From NCBI RefSeq assembly GCF_003008555.2, contig NZ_CP027665.1, forward strand, positions 930,001 to 994,000: DNA of 64,000 nt. Reading direction: 5' to 3'. Below are positions 1-11,538 of this stretch, in pieces. A program made the position numbers and the translations under genes. The stretch is from Pukyongiella litopenaei. GTDB taxonomy: Bacteria > Pseudomonadota > Alphaproteobacteria > Rhodobacterales > Rhodobacteraceae. The notes under the pieces are model-generated. The model saw nothing but the letters and a program-made list of their open reading frames with translations. It was not told where the DNA came from and searched no databases. Each line of letters starts with the position of its first letter. Position 1 is the stretch's first letter.

Positions 1-56
1 ACATGGTCGGCGATACCGTCGGGCTGAGCATCGACGCAGCCATCCGCGCCGCCTGA
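1..56 (+). CDS. 3' end of an unidentified gene (partial)
   Basis: An open frame enters from the left edge and stops at TGA 54-56. The visible C-terminus ends in GLSIDAAIRAA. This is too short to assign a family. The stop is followed by about 130 bp before the MFS gene, so it is probably the last gene of an upstream unit. Reading it as a real C-terminus rests only on the open frame and the G/C-rich third codon positions. Confidence 0.4.
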   Translation, partial: MVGDTVGLSIDAAIRAA

Positions 57-184
57 CACGGCCCCGGGTTCACACCGGACCTTCGATCCGCGAACCGGTG
101 GCCGCGCAGATGAGGGCAAAAACGACCCGAGCGTGTCGATTTTCCACAAGCCCCGCCATGCGCGGTGATCATTCTGGGCCGGTC

Positions 185-1408
185 ATGCGAACCATCCTGT
201 CCTTTGCCGCCCTGTTCCTGTCCGTATTGCTGCTGCAACTGGCCACCGGGGGCGTCGGGCCGCTGGACGCGCTGTCGGGGCTGGCGCTGGATTTCACCGC
301 CGCCGAGATCGGCCTGCTCGGCTCGGCGCATTTCTTCGGGTTCTTCATCGGCTGCTGGTGGGCGCCCCGCCTGCTGGGAACGGTCGGCCATTCCCGCGCC
401 TTCGCCGCCTTCACCGCCGCCGGCTCGATCGGCCTGCTGGCACATATGCTGGTGATCGATCCCTGGGCCTGGGCCGCGATGCGGGTGGCATCGGGGCTGT
501 GCGTGGCGGGCTGCTATACCGTGATCGAGGCCTGGCTGAACGCCAAGGCCACCAATGCCAACCGGGGCCGCACGATGGGCATCTACCGGATGGTGGACAC
601 ATCCGGGTCGCTGGTGGCGCAGCTGCTGATCGGCGTGCTCGATCCGGCCAGCTATGTTTCCTACAACATCCTGGCGATCATCTGCTGCGCCGCGCTGCTG
701 CCGCTGACGCTTACGCGGGTGACCCAGCCCGAAACGCCCGCCGCCCCGCGCCTGCGCCCGATGCTGGCCGTCAGGCTGTCGCCCCTTGCCGCAGTCGGGG
801 TCATCGTCGCCGGCCTGAGCACCGCCGCCTTCCGCATGATCGGGCCGCTCTACGGGCAGGAGGTCGGGCTGCGCGCCGACCAGATCGGCGTGTTCCTCGC
901 CGCCTTCGTGCTGGGCGGCGCGCTGGCGCAATACCCGGCCGGGTGGCTGGCGGACAAGTATGACCGCCGCCACGTCCTGATCGGGTTTTCCATCGCCGCG
1001 ATCCTGTCCTGCGGCGTCACCATCGCCGCGCCGATGGGGGCGCAAACCGCGATCATGCTGTCGGCCGGGCTGTTCGGGCTGACCACCTTTCCGATCTTCT
1101 CGATCTCGGCGGCCCATGCGCATGACTATGCCAGCAACGAGGAACGGGTCGAGTTGTCGGCGGCGCTGATGTTCCTCTATGCGCTCGGTGCCATCGCCTC
1201 GCCGCTGGTCACCTCGGGGCTGATTGCCGCCTACGGCCCGCAAGCCCTGTTCCTGTTCATCTCGGTCGGCCACCTGGGGCTGCTGGTGTTCGGGCTGGCC
1301 CGGATGCGCGCGCGCCCGGCAAGAACCCGCACCAGCTATGTGTTTACCCCGCGCACGTCATTCCAGATCGGGCGGATCTTCGGCCAGCGCCGCGACCGCG
1401 GCCGCTGA
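185..1408 (+). CDS. MFS transporter
   Basis: Predicted inner-membrane transporter of the major facilitator superfamily, 407 aa, a usual length for 12 transmembrane helices. Hydrophobic segments alternate with short loops along the whole protein. A loop motif GWLADKYDRR near residue 255 matches the MFS 'motif A' that links helices 8 and 9 in the second half. I start at ATG 185 because the protein then opens directly with a hydrophobic helix (MRTILSFAALFLSVL). The frame is open further upstream to 98, but that adds a charged stretch not expected in this family. The substrate cannot be told from sequence. It stands alone, 79 bp upstream of metG. Confidence 0.85.
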   Translation: MRTILSFAALFLSVLLLQLATGGVGPLDALSGLALDFTAAEIGLLGSAHFFGFFIGCWWAPRLLGTVGHSRAFAAFTAAGSIGLLAHMLVIDPWAWAAMRVASGLCVAGCYTVIEAWLNAKATNANRGRTMGIYRMVDTSGSLVAQLLIGVLDPASYVSYNILAIICCAALLPLTLTRVTQPETPAAPRLRPMLAVRLSPLAAVGVIVAGLSTAAFRMIGPLYGQEVGLRADQIGVFLAAFVLGGALAQYPAGWLADKYDRRHVLIGFSIAAILSCGVTIAAPMGAQTAIMLSAGLFGLTTFPIFSISAAHAHDYASNEERVELSAALMFLYALGAIASPLVTSGLIAAYGPQALFLFISVGHLGLLVFGLARMRARPARTRTSYVFTPRTSFQIGRIFGQRRDRGR

Positions 1409-1487
1409 GCGGCGCCGCACGTTCCGGGGGTGACGGGCCTGCGCGCCTGCGCTACATACGCCCGCGCATCACAGGACGGACATTCCC

Positions 1488-3203
<1,716 letters not shown>

Positions 3204-3210
3204 ACGCGAT

Positions 3211-3240
3211 ACGCCCCGGCCGGGACCGGGGCGTCCGTCT
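3211..3240. terminator. hairpin terminator between convergent metG and coxM
   Basis: A perfect 9-bp stem (ACGCCCCGG 3211-3219 with CCGGGGCGT 3226-3234) encloses a 6-nt loop and is followed by CCGTCTTTCC. It sits 8 bp after the metG stop and 24 bp before the coxM stop on the other strand, so it can serve both. The T-run is short, which makes Rho-independent activity likely but not certain. Confidence 0.65.
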
Positions 3241-3257
3241 TTCCATCGGCAGACCGC

Positions 3258-4043
3258 TCAGCCGGCGGCCGCCACCGCGCGTTTTGCCATCACGCCGACC
3301 AGATGCGCCCGGTATTCCGGCGTGCCGTGCAGATCGCCGATCATGCCGTCGGCGGACAGGCTCAGCCCGTCCAGCGCCGCGGCCGAGAACCCGGCATCCA
3401 GCGCCGCCTCCGCATCGCTCCAGCGGAACACGCCACCCTCCGACGCGCCGGTGACCGCGACCCGCACGCCATCGGCGAACCTGGCCACGAACACGCCGAC
3501 CAGCGCAAAACGCGACGCGGGCTGCTCGAACTTCTGATAGGCCGCCGCCTGCGGGATCGGGAAATTCACCGCCGTGATGATCTCACCTTCGTCCAGCGCG
3601 GTTTCGAACAGGCCGGTGAAATAGTCGTCCGCCGCGATCTCGCGCCGGTCGGTGACGATGGTCGCACCCGAGGCCAACGCCGCCGCCGGGTAATCGGCCG
3701 ACGGGTCATTGTTGGCCAGACTGCCCCCGATGGTGCCACGATTGCGCACCGCCGGATCGCCGATATGGCTCGCCAGCGCCGCCAGCGCCGGATAGGCCCC
3801 CGCGCCGGCCGCAACTGCGCCATGGGTGGCGGCCCCGCCGATCCGCACCCCGCCATCGCCCGCACTGATGCCCTGCATCCCGGCAATTCCCGCCAGCGAC
3901 ACCAGTTTCGACGGGCTCGCCAGCCGCTGCTTCAGCGTCGGGATCAGCGTCTGACCGCCGCCCAGCGCCTGCGCATCCTCGGCGGCCAGCGCCGCGACCG
4001 CCTCTTCCACCGTTCCCGGCTTCACAAACTCAAACTCATACAT
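3258..4043 (-). CDS. coxM: xanthine dehydrogenase family FAD-binding subunit (CoxM type)
   Basis: Medium, FAD-carrying subunit of a molybdenum hydroxylase of the CO dehydrogenase/xanthine dehydrogenase family, 261 aa, cytoplasmic. It accepts electrons from the 2Fe-2S subunit. FAD-binding signatures are visible: ALGGGQTLIP (about residues 27-36) and TIGGSLANND (about residues 100-110). I start at ATG 4043 (MYEFEF), preceded by GGAAAGGAAAACGAG. The frame is open 13 codons further, but that region overlaps the REP-like element between coxL and this gene. It is the last gene of the leftward cox cluster, downstream of coxL and coxS. Confidence 0.9.
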   Translation of the reverse strand: MYEFEFVKPGTVEEAVAALAAEDAQALGGGQTLIPTLKQRLASPSKLVSLAGIAGMQGISAGDGGVRIGGAATHGAVAAGAGAYPALAALASHIGDPAVRNRGTIGGSLANNDPSADYPAAALASGATIVTDRREIAADDYFTGLFETALDEGEIITAVNFPIPQAAAYQKFEQPASRFALVGVFVARFADGVRVAVTGASEGGVFRWSDAEAALDAGFSAAALDGLSLSADGMIGDLHGTPEYRAHLVGVMAKRAVAAAG

Positions 4044-4081
4044 CTCGTTTTCCTTTCCGAGAGGCGGGGCAGACCGCCCCA

Positions 4082-4129
4082 CTTCCTCTTGCCAGAAATA
4101 TCCCGGGGGTCCGGGGGCAGCGCCCCCGG
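4082..4129. repeat. REP-like dispersed hairpin element, copy 1
   Basis: It begins CTTCCTCTTGCCAGAAATAT, continues with CCCGGGGG and ends in a hairpin, CCGGGGGC (4111-4118) / loop AGC / GCCCCCGG (4122-4129). It lies in the gap between coxL and coxM. Near-identical elements occur at 11489-11536 (inverted) and 30255-30320. The stem could attenuate or terminate transcription between coxL and coxM, or protect the 3' end of the coxL message. Confidence 0.75.
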
Positions 4130-4141
4130 CATCCCCACCGA

Positions 4142-6505
4142 TCAGCCCTGCAGCGCCGCCCAGACCCGTGCCGGCGACAGCGGCATGTCGATATGGGTCA
4201 CGTCCCGGCCGGCCGACCGCAGCGCGTCCACGACCGCGTTCACCACCGAGGGCGGCGACCCGATGGCGCCGGCCTCGCCGCAGCCCTTCACCCCCAGCGG
4301 GTTGTGGGTGCAGGGCGTCGAACAGGAATGGTCGACCTCGAAACTCGGCAGGTCGTCGGCGCGCGGCATCGCGTAATCCATGTAGGACGCGCTCAGCAAC
4401 TGGCCGGTCTCGTCATAGACGCACCCTTCGAGCAGCGCCTGGCCGATCCCCTGCGCCAGCCCGCCATGAACCTGGCCGTCGACGATCATCGGGTTGACGA
4501 TATTGCCGAAATCATCCGCCGCCATCATCCGCTCGATGCTGACCTTGCCGGTTTCGGGATCGACCTCGACCTCGCAGGCATAGGCGCCGGCGGGGAAGGT
4601 GAAGTTGGCCGGGTCATAGAACGCGGTCTCCTCCAGCCCCGGTTCGATATCCTCCAGCGGGTAGTTATGCGGCACATAGGCCGCCAGGCAGACATCGCCC
4701 CAGGCCACCGACTTGTCGGTGCCCGCCACCGAGAACTGGCCGTCCTTCAGTTCGATATCGGCCTCGGCGGCCTCCATCAGATGGGCGGCGATCTTCTTGG
4801 TCTTGTTGATGATCTTCTCGGCCGCCCGCACCATCGCGGACCCGCCCACCGCGAGCGAGCGCGACCCGTAGGTGCCCATGCCCATCGGCGTGTTGGCGGT
4901 ATCGCCATGCACGACCTCGACCATGCTTTCGTCGATCCCGATCATCTCGGCGATCACCTGCGGAAAGGCAGTTTCATGCCCCTGCCCGTGGCTGTGGCTG
5001 CCGGTCATCACCACCAGCCCGCCGGTGGCGTTGACGCGCACGGTGGCCGATTCATATAGCCCCGCCCGCGCGCCCAGCTGGCCGACGAGATTGCTGGGCG
5101 CGATGCCGCAGGCCTCGATATAGCAGTTCACGCCGAGGCCGCGCAGCTTGCCCTTTGCCTCGCTTTGCGCGCGCCGCGCCGGGAAGCCCGCGAAATCCGC
5201 GATCTCCTCGAGCTTGTCCATCGTCGCGTTGTAATCGCCGGTGTCGTATTCCACCGCCACCGGGGTGGCATAGGGGAACTCGGTCACGAAATTCTGCCGC
5301 CGCAGCGCCACCGGATCGACACCCAGTTCACGCGCCGCCTTGTCGATCACCCGTTCCAATTGATAGGTCGCCTCGGGCCGCCCGGCCCCGCGATAAGCAT
5401 CGACCGGCACCGTGTTGGTGAACACCGCCTTCACGTTCACATAGATCAGCGGCGTCTTGTAGTTGCCCGCCATCAGCGTCCCGTGCAGCCAGGTCGGCAC
5501 CGAGGGGGCGAAGGTCGAAAGATAGGCCCCCATATTCGCGTGGGTGTCGGTGCGCAGCGCCACGAAATTGTTGTCGGCATCCAGCGCCAGTTCGATCCGG
5601 GTCACATGATCGCGCCCATGGGCATCGGTCATGAAAGCCTCGGACCGGCTGGCGGTCCATTTGACCGGCCGGTTCACCGCCTTGGCGGCAAAGGTGCAGA
5701 AGGCTTCCTCGGCATAGTGGAAGATCTTGGAGCCAAAGCCGCCGCCTACATCCGGCGCCACCACGCGCAGCTTGTGTTCCGGGATGCCGAGAACGAAGGC
5801 GCCCATCAGCAGCCGGATCACATGCGGGTTCTGGCTGGAGGTATAGAGCGTGTGCTCGCCGGTGCCGCGATTGTAATCGCCGATCGCCACCCGCGGTTCC
5901 ATCGGGTTCGCCACCATGCGCTGGTTCACCAGGTCCAGCGTGGTCACATGGGCCGCGCCCTTGATCGCCTGGTCCACCGCCTCGCGGTTTTCCTCGACGA
6001 ACCCCCAGTCGTAGCAGAGGTTGCTGGTCAGGTCGTCATGCACCTTGGGCGCGCCGTCCTCCAGCGCCGCCTTCATGTCCACGACCGCGGGCAGGTCCTC
6101 GATATCGACCTCGATGGCCTCGGCGGCGTCGCGCGCCTGTTCGGCGCTATCGGCAACCACGGCGGCGATCGGGTCGCCCACATGGCGCACCTTGCCCTGC
6201 GCCAGCACCGGGTGTCCGGGTTCCTGCATCGGCTCGCCATGCCGGTCGGTCACCTGCCAGCCGCAGGGCAGCCCGCCCACGCCTTCGAAATCGGCGCCGG
6301 TGAAAATCCGCACCACGCCGGGCATGGCCTCGGCCGCGGCGGTGTCGATGCTGTTGATCCTGCCATGCGCCACGTCCGAGCGCAGGAAATACGCATAGGC
6401 CTGGCCGGGCATGTTGATGTCGTCGGTGTAATTGCCGGCGCCTGTCAGGAAACGCACGTCCTCGCGCCGTTTCGAACTGGCTCCGATGCCACTGTCCTTT
6501 GGCAT
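4142..6505 (-). CDS. coxL: molybdopterin-binding large subunit, form II CoxL-like
   Basis: Catalytic, molybdopterin-cytosine-dinucleotide-binding large subunit of the xanthine dehydrogenase/CO dehydrogenase family, 787 aa. The loop that separates subtypes reads AYRGAGR (about residues 369-375). That is the form II motif; bona fide CO dehydrogenases of form I have AYXCSFR. The conserved active-site Glu is in GCGEAG near residue 742. Physiological oxidation of CO is therefore not established, and the substrate may be another aldehyde or heterocycle. I start at ATG 6505 (MPKDSG) because GGGGAGGAG lies 9 nt upstream; a longer start at 6535 has no such site. It sits between coxS and coxM in the cluster. 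Confidence 0.92.
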   Translation of the reverse strand: MPKDSGIGASSKRREDVRFLTGAGNYTDDINMPGQAYAYFLRSDVAHGRINSIDTAAAEAMPGVVRIFTGADFEGVGGLPCGWQVTDRHGEPMQEPGHPVLAQGKVRHVGDPIAAVVADSAEQARDAAEAIEVDIEDLPAVVDMKAALEDGAPKVHDDLTSNLCYDWGFVEENREAVDQAIKGAAHVTTLDLVNQRMVANPMEPRVAIGDYNRGTGEHTLYTSSQNPHVIRLLMGAFVLGIPEHKLRVVAPDVGGGFGSKIFHYAEEAFCTFAAKAVNRPVKWTASRSEAFMTDAHGRDHVTRIELALDADNNFVALRTDTHANMGAYLSTFAPSVPTWLHGTLMAGNYKTPLIYVNVKAVFTNTVPVDAYRGAGRPEATYQLERVIDKAARELGVDPVALRRQNFVTEFPYATPVAVEYDTGDYNATMDKLEEIADFAGFPARRAQSEAKGKLRGLGVNCYIEACGIAPSNLVGQLGARAGLYESATVRVNATGGLVVMTGSHSHGQGHETAFPQVIAEMIGIDESMVEVVHGDTANTPMGMGTYGSRSLAVGGSAMVRAAEKIINKTKKIAAHLMEAAEADIELKDGQFSVAGTDKSVAWGDVCLAAYVPHNYPLEDIEPGLEETAFYDPANFTFPAGAYACEVEVDPETGKVSIERMMAADDFGNIVNPMIVDGQVHGGLAQGIGQALLEGCVYDETGQLLSASYMDYAMPRADDLPSFEVDHSCSTPCTHNPLGVKGCGEAGAIGSPPSVVNAVVDALRSAGRDVTHIDMPLSPARVWAALQG

Positions 6506-6574
6506 TTGCTGGTTCTCCTCCCCTGTATCCTTCATCTGCGCGCTGCCCCCGTCACCGGCGGGCGGGCGCGCCGA

Positions 6575-7060
<486 letters not shown>

Positions 7061-7145
7061 CGGATCCTCCCCTCGTATTCCTGGTTCCCTGTGCGGAGTA
7101 AATCACGCCATTCCCCGCTTGAGAACAGAATTCTTGCTTTGAAAC

Positions 7146-8171
7146 TCAGTCTTTGGTCGCAGGTGCCGCGCGCGGCTGCGGGCGCGTCGGTATCTCCTTG
7201 AGCAACCCGCCGACCCCCATCGCCGCGATATCGACGGCCGAAACCCGGATCCCGCAGACGACGCGGCTGAGCACCCAGTCGGCGCCGCTGGGCTTGGGCG
7301 AGCGCACGCTGCCGGGCAGGCCGATCACCGGCCGCGCGCCCAGATCGCCAAGATCGCCCAGATCGCCCAGGAACAGCAGGTTGCCGGGATCGACCGGCAT
7401 GCCATAGCGCTCGACCCGGCCACCGGCGGCGCGCAGGGCGGCGGGGGCCACGTCATCGGGGTCGGAGGTCGCCGAGCCGGTGAGGATCAGGACCAAGTCG
7501 CCCCCGATCCCGGCCAGCGCGCGCGCCAGCGCGGCGCTGTCATGCGGCACCACCCGGCAATCGGCAAGCTCCGCGCCCAGCGCCCGCAGCCGGTTTTCGA
7601 TCGCCTGCCGCCCCTTGTCGCCGGTCGGGCCGCCGGGGATTTCGGTGATCACCAGGCCGGCGCTGCGGATCACCGGCGCCGACAGCGCCACCGCCCCGCA
7701 CGCCGCGTCGCAGGCCGCCGCCACGTCCGTTTCCGCGACCGCGTATGAAATCACCTTGACGGTGGCGACCATCCCGCCCGGCGCCATCTGCTGAAAGGGC
7801 GGCACCGTGGCCACCGTGATCATCGGATGGACGGTGTTGAACCGCACCAGCGCCCCGGCATCGAGCCGCGCCACACCCGGACCGGCGGCGAGCAGGTTCA
7901 CCCGGCCGGTGAACGCCTCGGTCAGCCGCAGCCCCGCCGCCGCCGGATCGGGGGCCAGCGCCGCGGCCAGCCGCCGCGCGGCTTCGTTTTCGTGCAGGTC
8001 GCCGGGGTCGAGCCGGGCCACCACCACCTCGGCGATCTCCGCCGCCGCCAGCTGCGCCAGGTGGTCCGCGTCGAGCATCAGCCCCTTGCGCAGCCGCCGC
8101 CCGCCCACGCGGATGGAATGGGCCAGCAGCGCGCCCTCGGCCTCGGCCACGGGCACCGGGCCGAACCTCAC
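7146..8171 (-). CDS. molybdopterin-binding protein (MoeA/MogA-like domain)
   Basis: 341-aa protein with a molybdopterin-binding fold, commonly found beside xdhC and cox genes and probably involved in molybdenum cofactor delivery or modification. Recognisable pieces are GGPTGDKG (about residues 181-188), LTGSATSDPDD and the C-terminal VIGLPGSVRSPK. Its start overlaps the xdhC stop by 4 bp (ATGA), so the two are translationally coupled. An unusual run of GDL triplets precedes the conserved PVIGLPG segment, encoded by 9-bp tandem repeats at 7339-7365. It lacks the full MoeA domain set, so the exact role is open. Confidence 0.8.
   Translation of the reverse strand: MRFGPVPVAEAEGALLAHSIRVGGRRLRKGLMLDADHLAQLAAAEIAEVVVARLDPGDLHENEAARRLAAALAPDPAAAGLRLTEAFTGRVNLLAAGPGVARLDAGALVRFNTVHPMITVATVPPFQQMAPGGMVATVKVISYAVAETDVAAACDAACGAVALSAPVIRSAGLVITEIPGGPTGDKGRQAIENRLRALGAELADCRVVPHDSAALARALAGIGGDLVLILTGSATSDPDDVAPAALRAAGGRVERYGMPVDPGNLLFLGDLGDLGDLGARPVIGLPGSVRSPKPSGADWVLSRVVCGIRVSAVDIAAMGVGGLLKEIPTRPQPRAAPATKD
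7339..7368. repeat. 9-bp in-frame tandem repeat
   Basis: Three consecutive copies of a 9-bp unit (CCCAGATCG, CCAAGATCG, CCCAGATCG) plus a partial fourth lie inside the molybdopterin-binding gene. On the coding strand they encode Gly-Asp-Leu repeated three times. The unit length keeps the frame, as expected for slipped-strand expansion in a loop. Confidence 0.8.
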
Positions 8172-9154
8172 GGGCGCCTGCCGCGCAGCACGGCGGTCAT
8201 CTCGGCCAGGATCGCCACCGCGATCTCGGACGGGTCCGCCGCCCCGATATCGAGGCCGACAGGGGCGTGGATGCGGGCGATCTCGGCCCCGGTGAAGCCC
8301 GCCTGTTCCAGCCGCGCGACCCGTTTCGCATGGGTGCGGGTCGATCCCAGGGCGCCGATGTAGAACACATCCGCCCGCAGCGCCGCCATCAGCGCCGGGT
8401 CGTCCAGTTTCGGGTCATGGGTCAGCAGCACCAGCGCGGTGCGCGGATCCAGCCCCAGGGCGGCCACCGCCTCGTCGGGCCAGTCGGTCAGGATGGTTTC
8501 GCCCGGAAACCGGGTCTCGCTGGCAAAGGCCTCGCGCGGGTCGACGATCACCGGGTCATAGCCGGCGATCCGCGCCATCGGCAGCAGCGCCTGGGCGATA
8601 TGCACCGCGCCCACGACGATCAGCCGCAGCGGCGGGTTGTGCACCGCCACGAAGGTCCGGCCGTCCGGTTCGAACCCCGAGCGGTCCAGGCGCATCCGGT
8701 CCGGATAGGCGCCGCGCCGCAACGCCCGCGCCCCGGTTTCCACGTTCACCTCATAGGCCAGCGCCTCGCGCGCGGCCCGCGCGGCGACCAGTTCCTCCAG
8801 CATGGTGTCGGGCAGCACATGCCCCACCGGTTCGACCAGCACCCGGATGGTGCCGCCGCAGGCCAGCCCGACGGCAAAGGCATCCGCGTCGCTGACCCCG
8901 AATTCGAGCAGCCGCGCATCCCCTTCGTCGAGCGCCTCCAGCGCCTCGACGATCACCGCGCCTTCGACGCAGCCGCCCGAGACCGAGCCCTCGATACACC
9001 CGTCGCCACCGATGGCAAGCTGCGCGCCGGTCCGGCGCGGGGCGCTGCCCCAGGTTTCCACGACCGTGGCCAGCGCCGCGCCGATCCCGTCACGATGCCA
9101 GCCCAGCGCGGTTTCCGGCGCATGGTCGAAACGCGAGTAACCTGTTGCCGTCAT
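8168..9154 (-). CDS. XdhC/CoxI family maturation protein
   Basis: 328-aa XdhC/CoxI-type protein that in this family binds and inserts or sulfurates the molybdenum cofactor of the partner dehydrogenase. The N-terminal XdhC/CoxI domain carries SVSGGCVEGAV (about residues 52-62). A Rossmann-like domain follows, with LIVVGAVHIAQAL near residue 175 and a conserved ALGSTRTHAKR near residue 270. N-terminal and Rossmann domains are in one polypeptide. Its stop overlaps the start of the molybdopterin-binding gene, and upstream it is separated by 49 bp from the DUF4268 gene. Confidence 0.88.
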   Translation of the reverse strand: MTATGYSRFDHAPETALGWHRDGIGAALATVVETWGSAPRRTGAQLAIGGDGCIEGSVSGGCVEGAVIVEALEALDEGDARLLEFGVSDADAFAVGLACGGTIRVLVEPVGHVLPDTMLEELVAARAAREALAYEVNVETGARALRRGAYPDRMRLDRSGFEPDGRTFVAVHNPPLRLIVVGAVHIAQALLPMARIAGYDPVIVDPREAFASETRFPGETILTDWPDEAVAALGLDPRTALVLLTHDPKLDDPALMAALRADVFYIGALGSTRTHAKRVARLEQAGFTGAEIARIHAPVGLDIGAADPSEIAVAILAEMTAVLRGRRP

Positions 9155-9203
9155 CCGTTCTCACTCCCCCGCAGCGGGGCACAGTCTGCGCCGGACCGGC
9201 CGG

Positions 9204-10157
9204 TCAATCAATCAGTTGCGACAGCGGGTCGCGCAGATGCTCCAGCCAGATCGAATGAAATCGCCGCATGGCCTCGATCATCCAGTCATGCTGTCTGCTC
9301 CAGTCGCTCTCATCAAGCGGATCTCCCGGCTCACTCAGCAGCAACTGCCAATATCCCCGGTTCCCGACCGACCACTCGACACCCTCGAATGCGTCAAGAT
9401 CAGCATGGCGGGCGCTCCAATCGGCAAAATCAACCTCGGGAAACTGCCCAAGCGACAGGTAGGCGCCGATCCGTTTCTTGGCCACGTTGCGATACACATA
9501 GATCCCGCAGTTGTAGATTTCCAAACGCTCCTGCCCGGTGAATACGGCCATCATCCAGCCCTGATTCGGCGCGGCACCGGGCATGCGCAGCGGCCAGTCG
9601 CGCGGCAATCTGTCGAGCAGCGCCGCCCAGTAGTCAATGCGCCGGTGAGCATCCTCCGCCGCCGCAACGATCCTGCGGCGCTGGGACTTCACCCAGTCAT
9701 TGGGGCGCTCGATCACTTCGAACTTTGGCGCCGCCGCGCTGTCGCCGATGCGCCAAGCCTCGATCTCGACGCCGAAGAACCAATAGCCTTCGTCGGTATG
9801 GGCGTTCAGCCATTCGATGGCCGCGCGGTGCTCCTGCCGCAGATGTTCCGTCACCCAGACCACCGTATGAGCCTTGCGTCCGGCAAGATATGTCATGATC
9901 TGCCCCAGATGGCGGTGATCACTGACCCCGAACTGGTTTTCGATGACCACCACACGCCCATCCTCATCACGGCAGGTGATGTCGGCACGGAAGCTTCCCA
10001 CCGGCACCTCTTCCTCGATCTGGTCGAGCGAACCGAGATCCAGCGCGACCGCCAGTTCGTTCAGGTTCTCGGGCCGCGCGAGCCATGGTGTGAAATCCCG
10101 ATCCTCCAGCGGCCAGATCGACCGAATGTCCTGCTTTTCAAGTCTTCCGATAGCCAT
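9204..10157 (-). CDS. DUF4268 protein with a PD-(D/E)XK-like nuclease core
   Basis: 317-aa cytoplasmic protein of the DUF4268 type, unrelated to molybdenum enzymes. A restriction-nuclease-like core is visible: D59 in FRADIT, then VVVIENQ with E73 and Q75 in the position of the E-x-K pair, followed by HLGQIMTYLAG. The usual Lys is Gln here, as I recall for this family. I start at ATG 10157, preceded by GGAGG 13 nt upstream; a further in-frame ATG at 10190 overlaps that ribosome site. Base composition is visibly lower in G+C than the flanking cox genes. It sits between coxE and xdhC in the same orientation and looks like a cassette gained by transfer. Its job is unknown, possibly defence. Confidence 0.78.
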   Translation of the reverse strand: MAIGRLEKQDIRSIWPLEDRDFTPWLARPENLNELAVALDLGSLDQIEEEVPVGSFRADITCRDEDGRVVVIENQFGVSDHRHLGQIMTYLAGRKAHTVVWVTEHLRQEHRAAIEWLNAHTDEGYWFFGVEIEAWRIGDSAAAPKFEVIERPNDWVKSQRRRIVAAAEDAHRRIDYWAALLDRLPRDWPLRMPGAAPNQGWMMAVFTGQERLEIYNCGIYVYRNVAKKRIGAYLSLGQFPEVDFADWSARHADLDAFEGVEWSVGNRGYWQLLLSEPGDPLDESDWSRQHDWMIEAMRRFHSIWLEHLRDPLSQLID

Positions 10158-10191
10158 GTGTGTTATATGTCCTCCGGTTGGATCCGTCATT

Positions 10192-11445
10192 CTACAGCGT
10201 CGCCAGCAGCCGCGCCTTTTCGCCGGCGTCGTCCGTGCGCGAGATCATCGCGGCGAGATCTTCGAGCGTGGCGACGGAATGGCCGGCGCGGAAGCTGTCC
10301 ACATGGGGCAGCATGGCGGCGATGCCGCGGGCGCGCGGCGCGAAACCTTCCCAGCGCAGCAGCGGGTTGACCCAGATCAGCCGGCGCGCCGACAGGTGCA
10401 GCCGTTCCATTTCCCGCGACAGCATGTCGGGGTCGTCGCGGTCCAGCCCGTCGGTGATCAGCAGCACCACCGCGCCCTGCCCCATCACCCGGCGCGACCA
10501 GTCGCGGTTGAACGCGTGCAGGCAGGCGCCGATCCGGGTGCCGCCCTCCCAGTCCTGCGCCTCGGCCCCCGCCGCCGCCAGCGCCGCGTCCACGTCGCGC
10601 TGCGCCAGGTGCCGGGTGATGTTGGTCAGCCGGGTGCCGAAGGTGAACGCGTGCACCCGCGCCCAGCCCGCGCCGCGCGCATTCGAAACCGCGTGCAGGA
10701 AATGCAGGATCACCCGGCTGTACTGGCTCATCGACCCGGAGATGTCGCACAGCGCCACCAGGTTGGGCCAGCGCGGGCGTGGCCTGCGCAGGGCGATGTC
10801 GTGCAGTTCGCCGCCCTGCCGCATCGACCCGCGCAGGGTCCGGCGCCAGTCGATCCGGTGGCCGGTCAGGCTGGGCGCGGCGCGGCGCGACGGGATCGGC
10901 TTGACCGGCAGTTGCAGCCGCGCCAGCATCCGTTTCGCCTGCGCGATCTCGTCGGTGCTCATCTGTTCGAAATCGAGCGCGCGCAGCCGTTCCTCGGCGG
11001 ACATGGTCAGGCTCGCGTCGATCTCGATCCCGGTGCCTTCGGTATCCGGTTCCGGCTGATCCGGCAGGTCACGCTCCACACCGTCGAGCAGGGCCTCGGC
11101 GGCGCGTTTCTCGGCCGGTTTCGCGGCGCGGTCTTCCTGCACGCCGCGCACCGCAGGCAGCAGAGCGGCCATCATGTGTTCGAGAAACCGGGGGTCGCGC
11201 CAGTAGAGCCGGAAGATCTGCGCGAACACCGCGCGATGTTCGGGACGGTTCACGAAACAGGCATGCAGCGTCCAGTAGAAATCGCGTTTCCCGGTGAACC
11301 CGGCCGCCTGCACCGCGCGGATGGCATCGACCACCCGGCCCGGCCCGGCGGGCAGGCCCGCCTTGCGCAGCGCGCGGGCGAAATGGGTGATGTTCGCGGT
11401 CAGTTTCGGATCGGCCGGAAGATCGAGCGGGGCGTATTCAGCCAT
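10192..11445 (-). CDS. coxE: VWA domain protein CoxE
   Basis: 417-aa von Willebrand factor A domain protein of the CoxE family. With the MoxR ATPase CoxD it is needed for building the copper/molybdenum active site in studied CO dehydrogenases. The metal-ion-dependent adhesion site reads DISGSMS near residue 233. I start at ATG 11445 (MAEYAPLD); the frame is open further but only into the REP-like element. It is downstream of coxD and 34 bp upstream of the DUF4268 start, so all are likely cotranscribed. Confidence 0.87.
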   Translation of the reverse strand: MAEYAPLDLPADPKLTANITHFARALRKAGLPAGPGRVVDAIRAVQAAGFTGKRDFYWTLHACFVNRPEHRAVFAQIFRLYWRDPRFLEHMMAALLPAVRGVQEDRAAKPAEKRAAEALLDGVERDLPDQPEPDTEGTGIEIDASLTMSAEERLRALDFEQMSTDEIAQAKRMLARLQLPVKPIPSRRAAPSLTGHRIDWRRTLRGSMRQGGELHDIALRRPRPRWPNLVALCDISGSMSQYSRVILHFLHAVSNARGAGWARVHAFTFGTRLTNITRHLAQRDVDAALAAAGAEAQDWEGGTRIGACLHAFNRDWSRRVMGQGAVVLLITDGLDRDDPDMLSREMERLHLSARRLIWVNPLLRWEGFAPRARGIAAMLPHVDSFRAGHSVATLEDLAAMISRTDDAGEKARLLATL

Positions 11446-11488
11446 TCGGCCGGTCCCGGAACGCGGTATCCGTCTCCGGGCTTTTTTC

Positions 11489-11536
11489 GTGGGGGCGCTG
11501 CCCCCACACCCCCGGGATATTTCCGGCAAGAGGAAG
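11489..11536. repeat. REP-like dispersed hairpin element, copy 2 (inverted)
   Basis: Hairpin GTGGGGGC (11489-11496) / GCT / GCCCCCAC (11500-11507) is followed by CCCCGGGATATTTCCGGCAAGAGGAAG. It is the same element as at 4082-4129, in opposite orientation. It lies in the 93-bp gap between coxD and coxE. A T-run (11482-11487) precedes the hairpin on the plus strand, so it is on the wrong side to terminate the leftward cox transcript. Confidence 0.75.
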
Positions 11537-11538
11537 CA

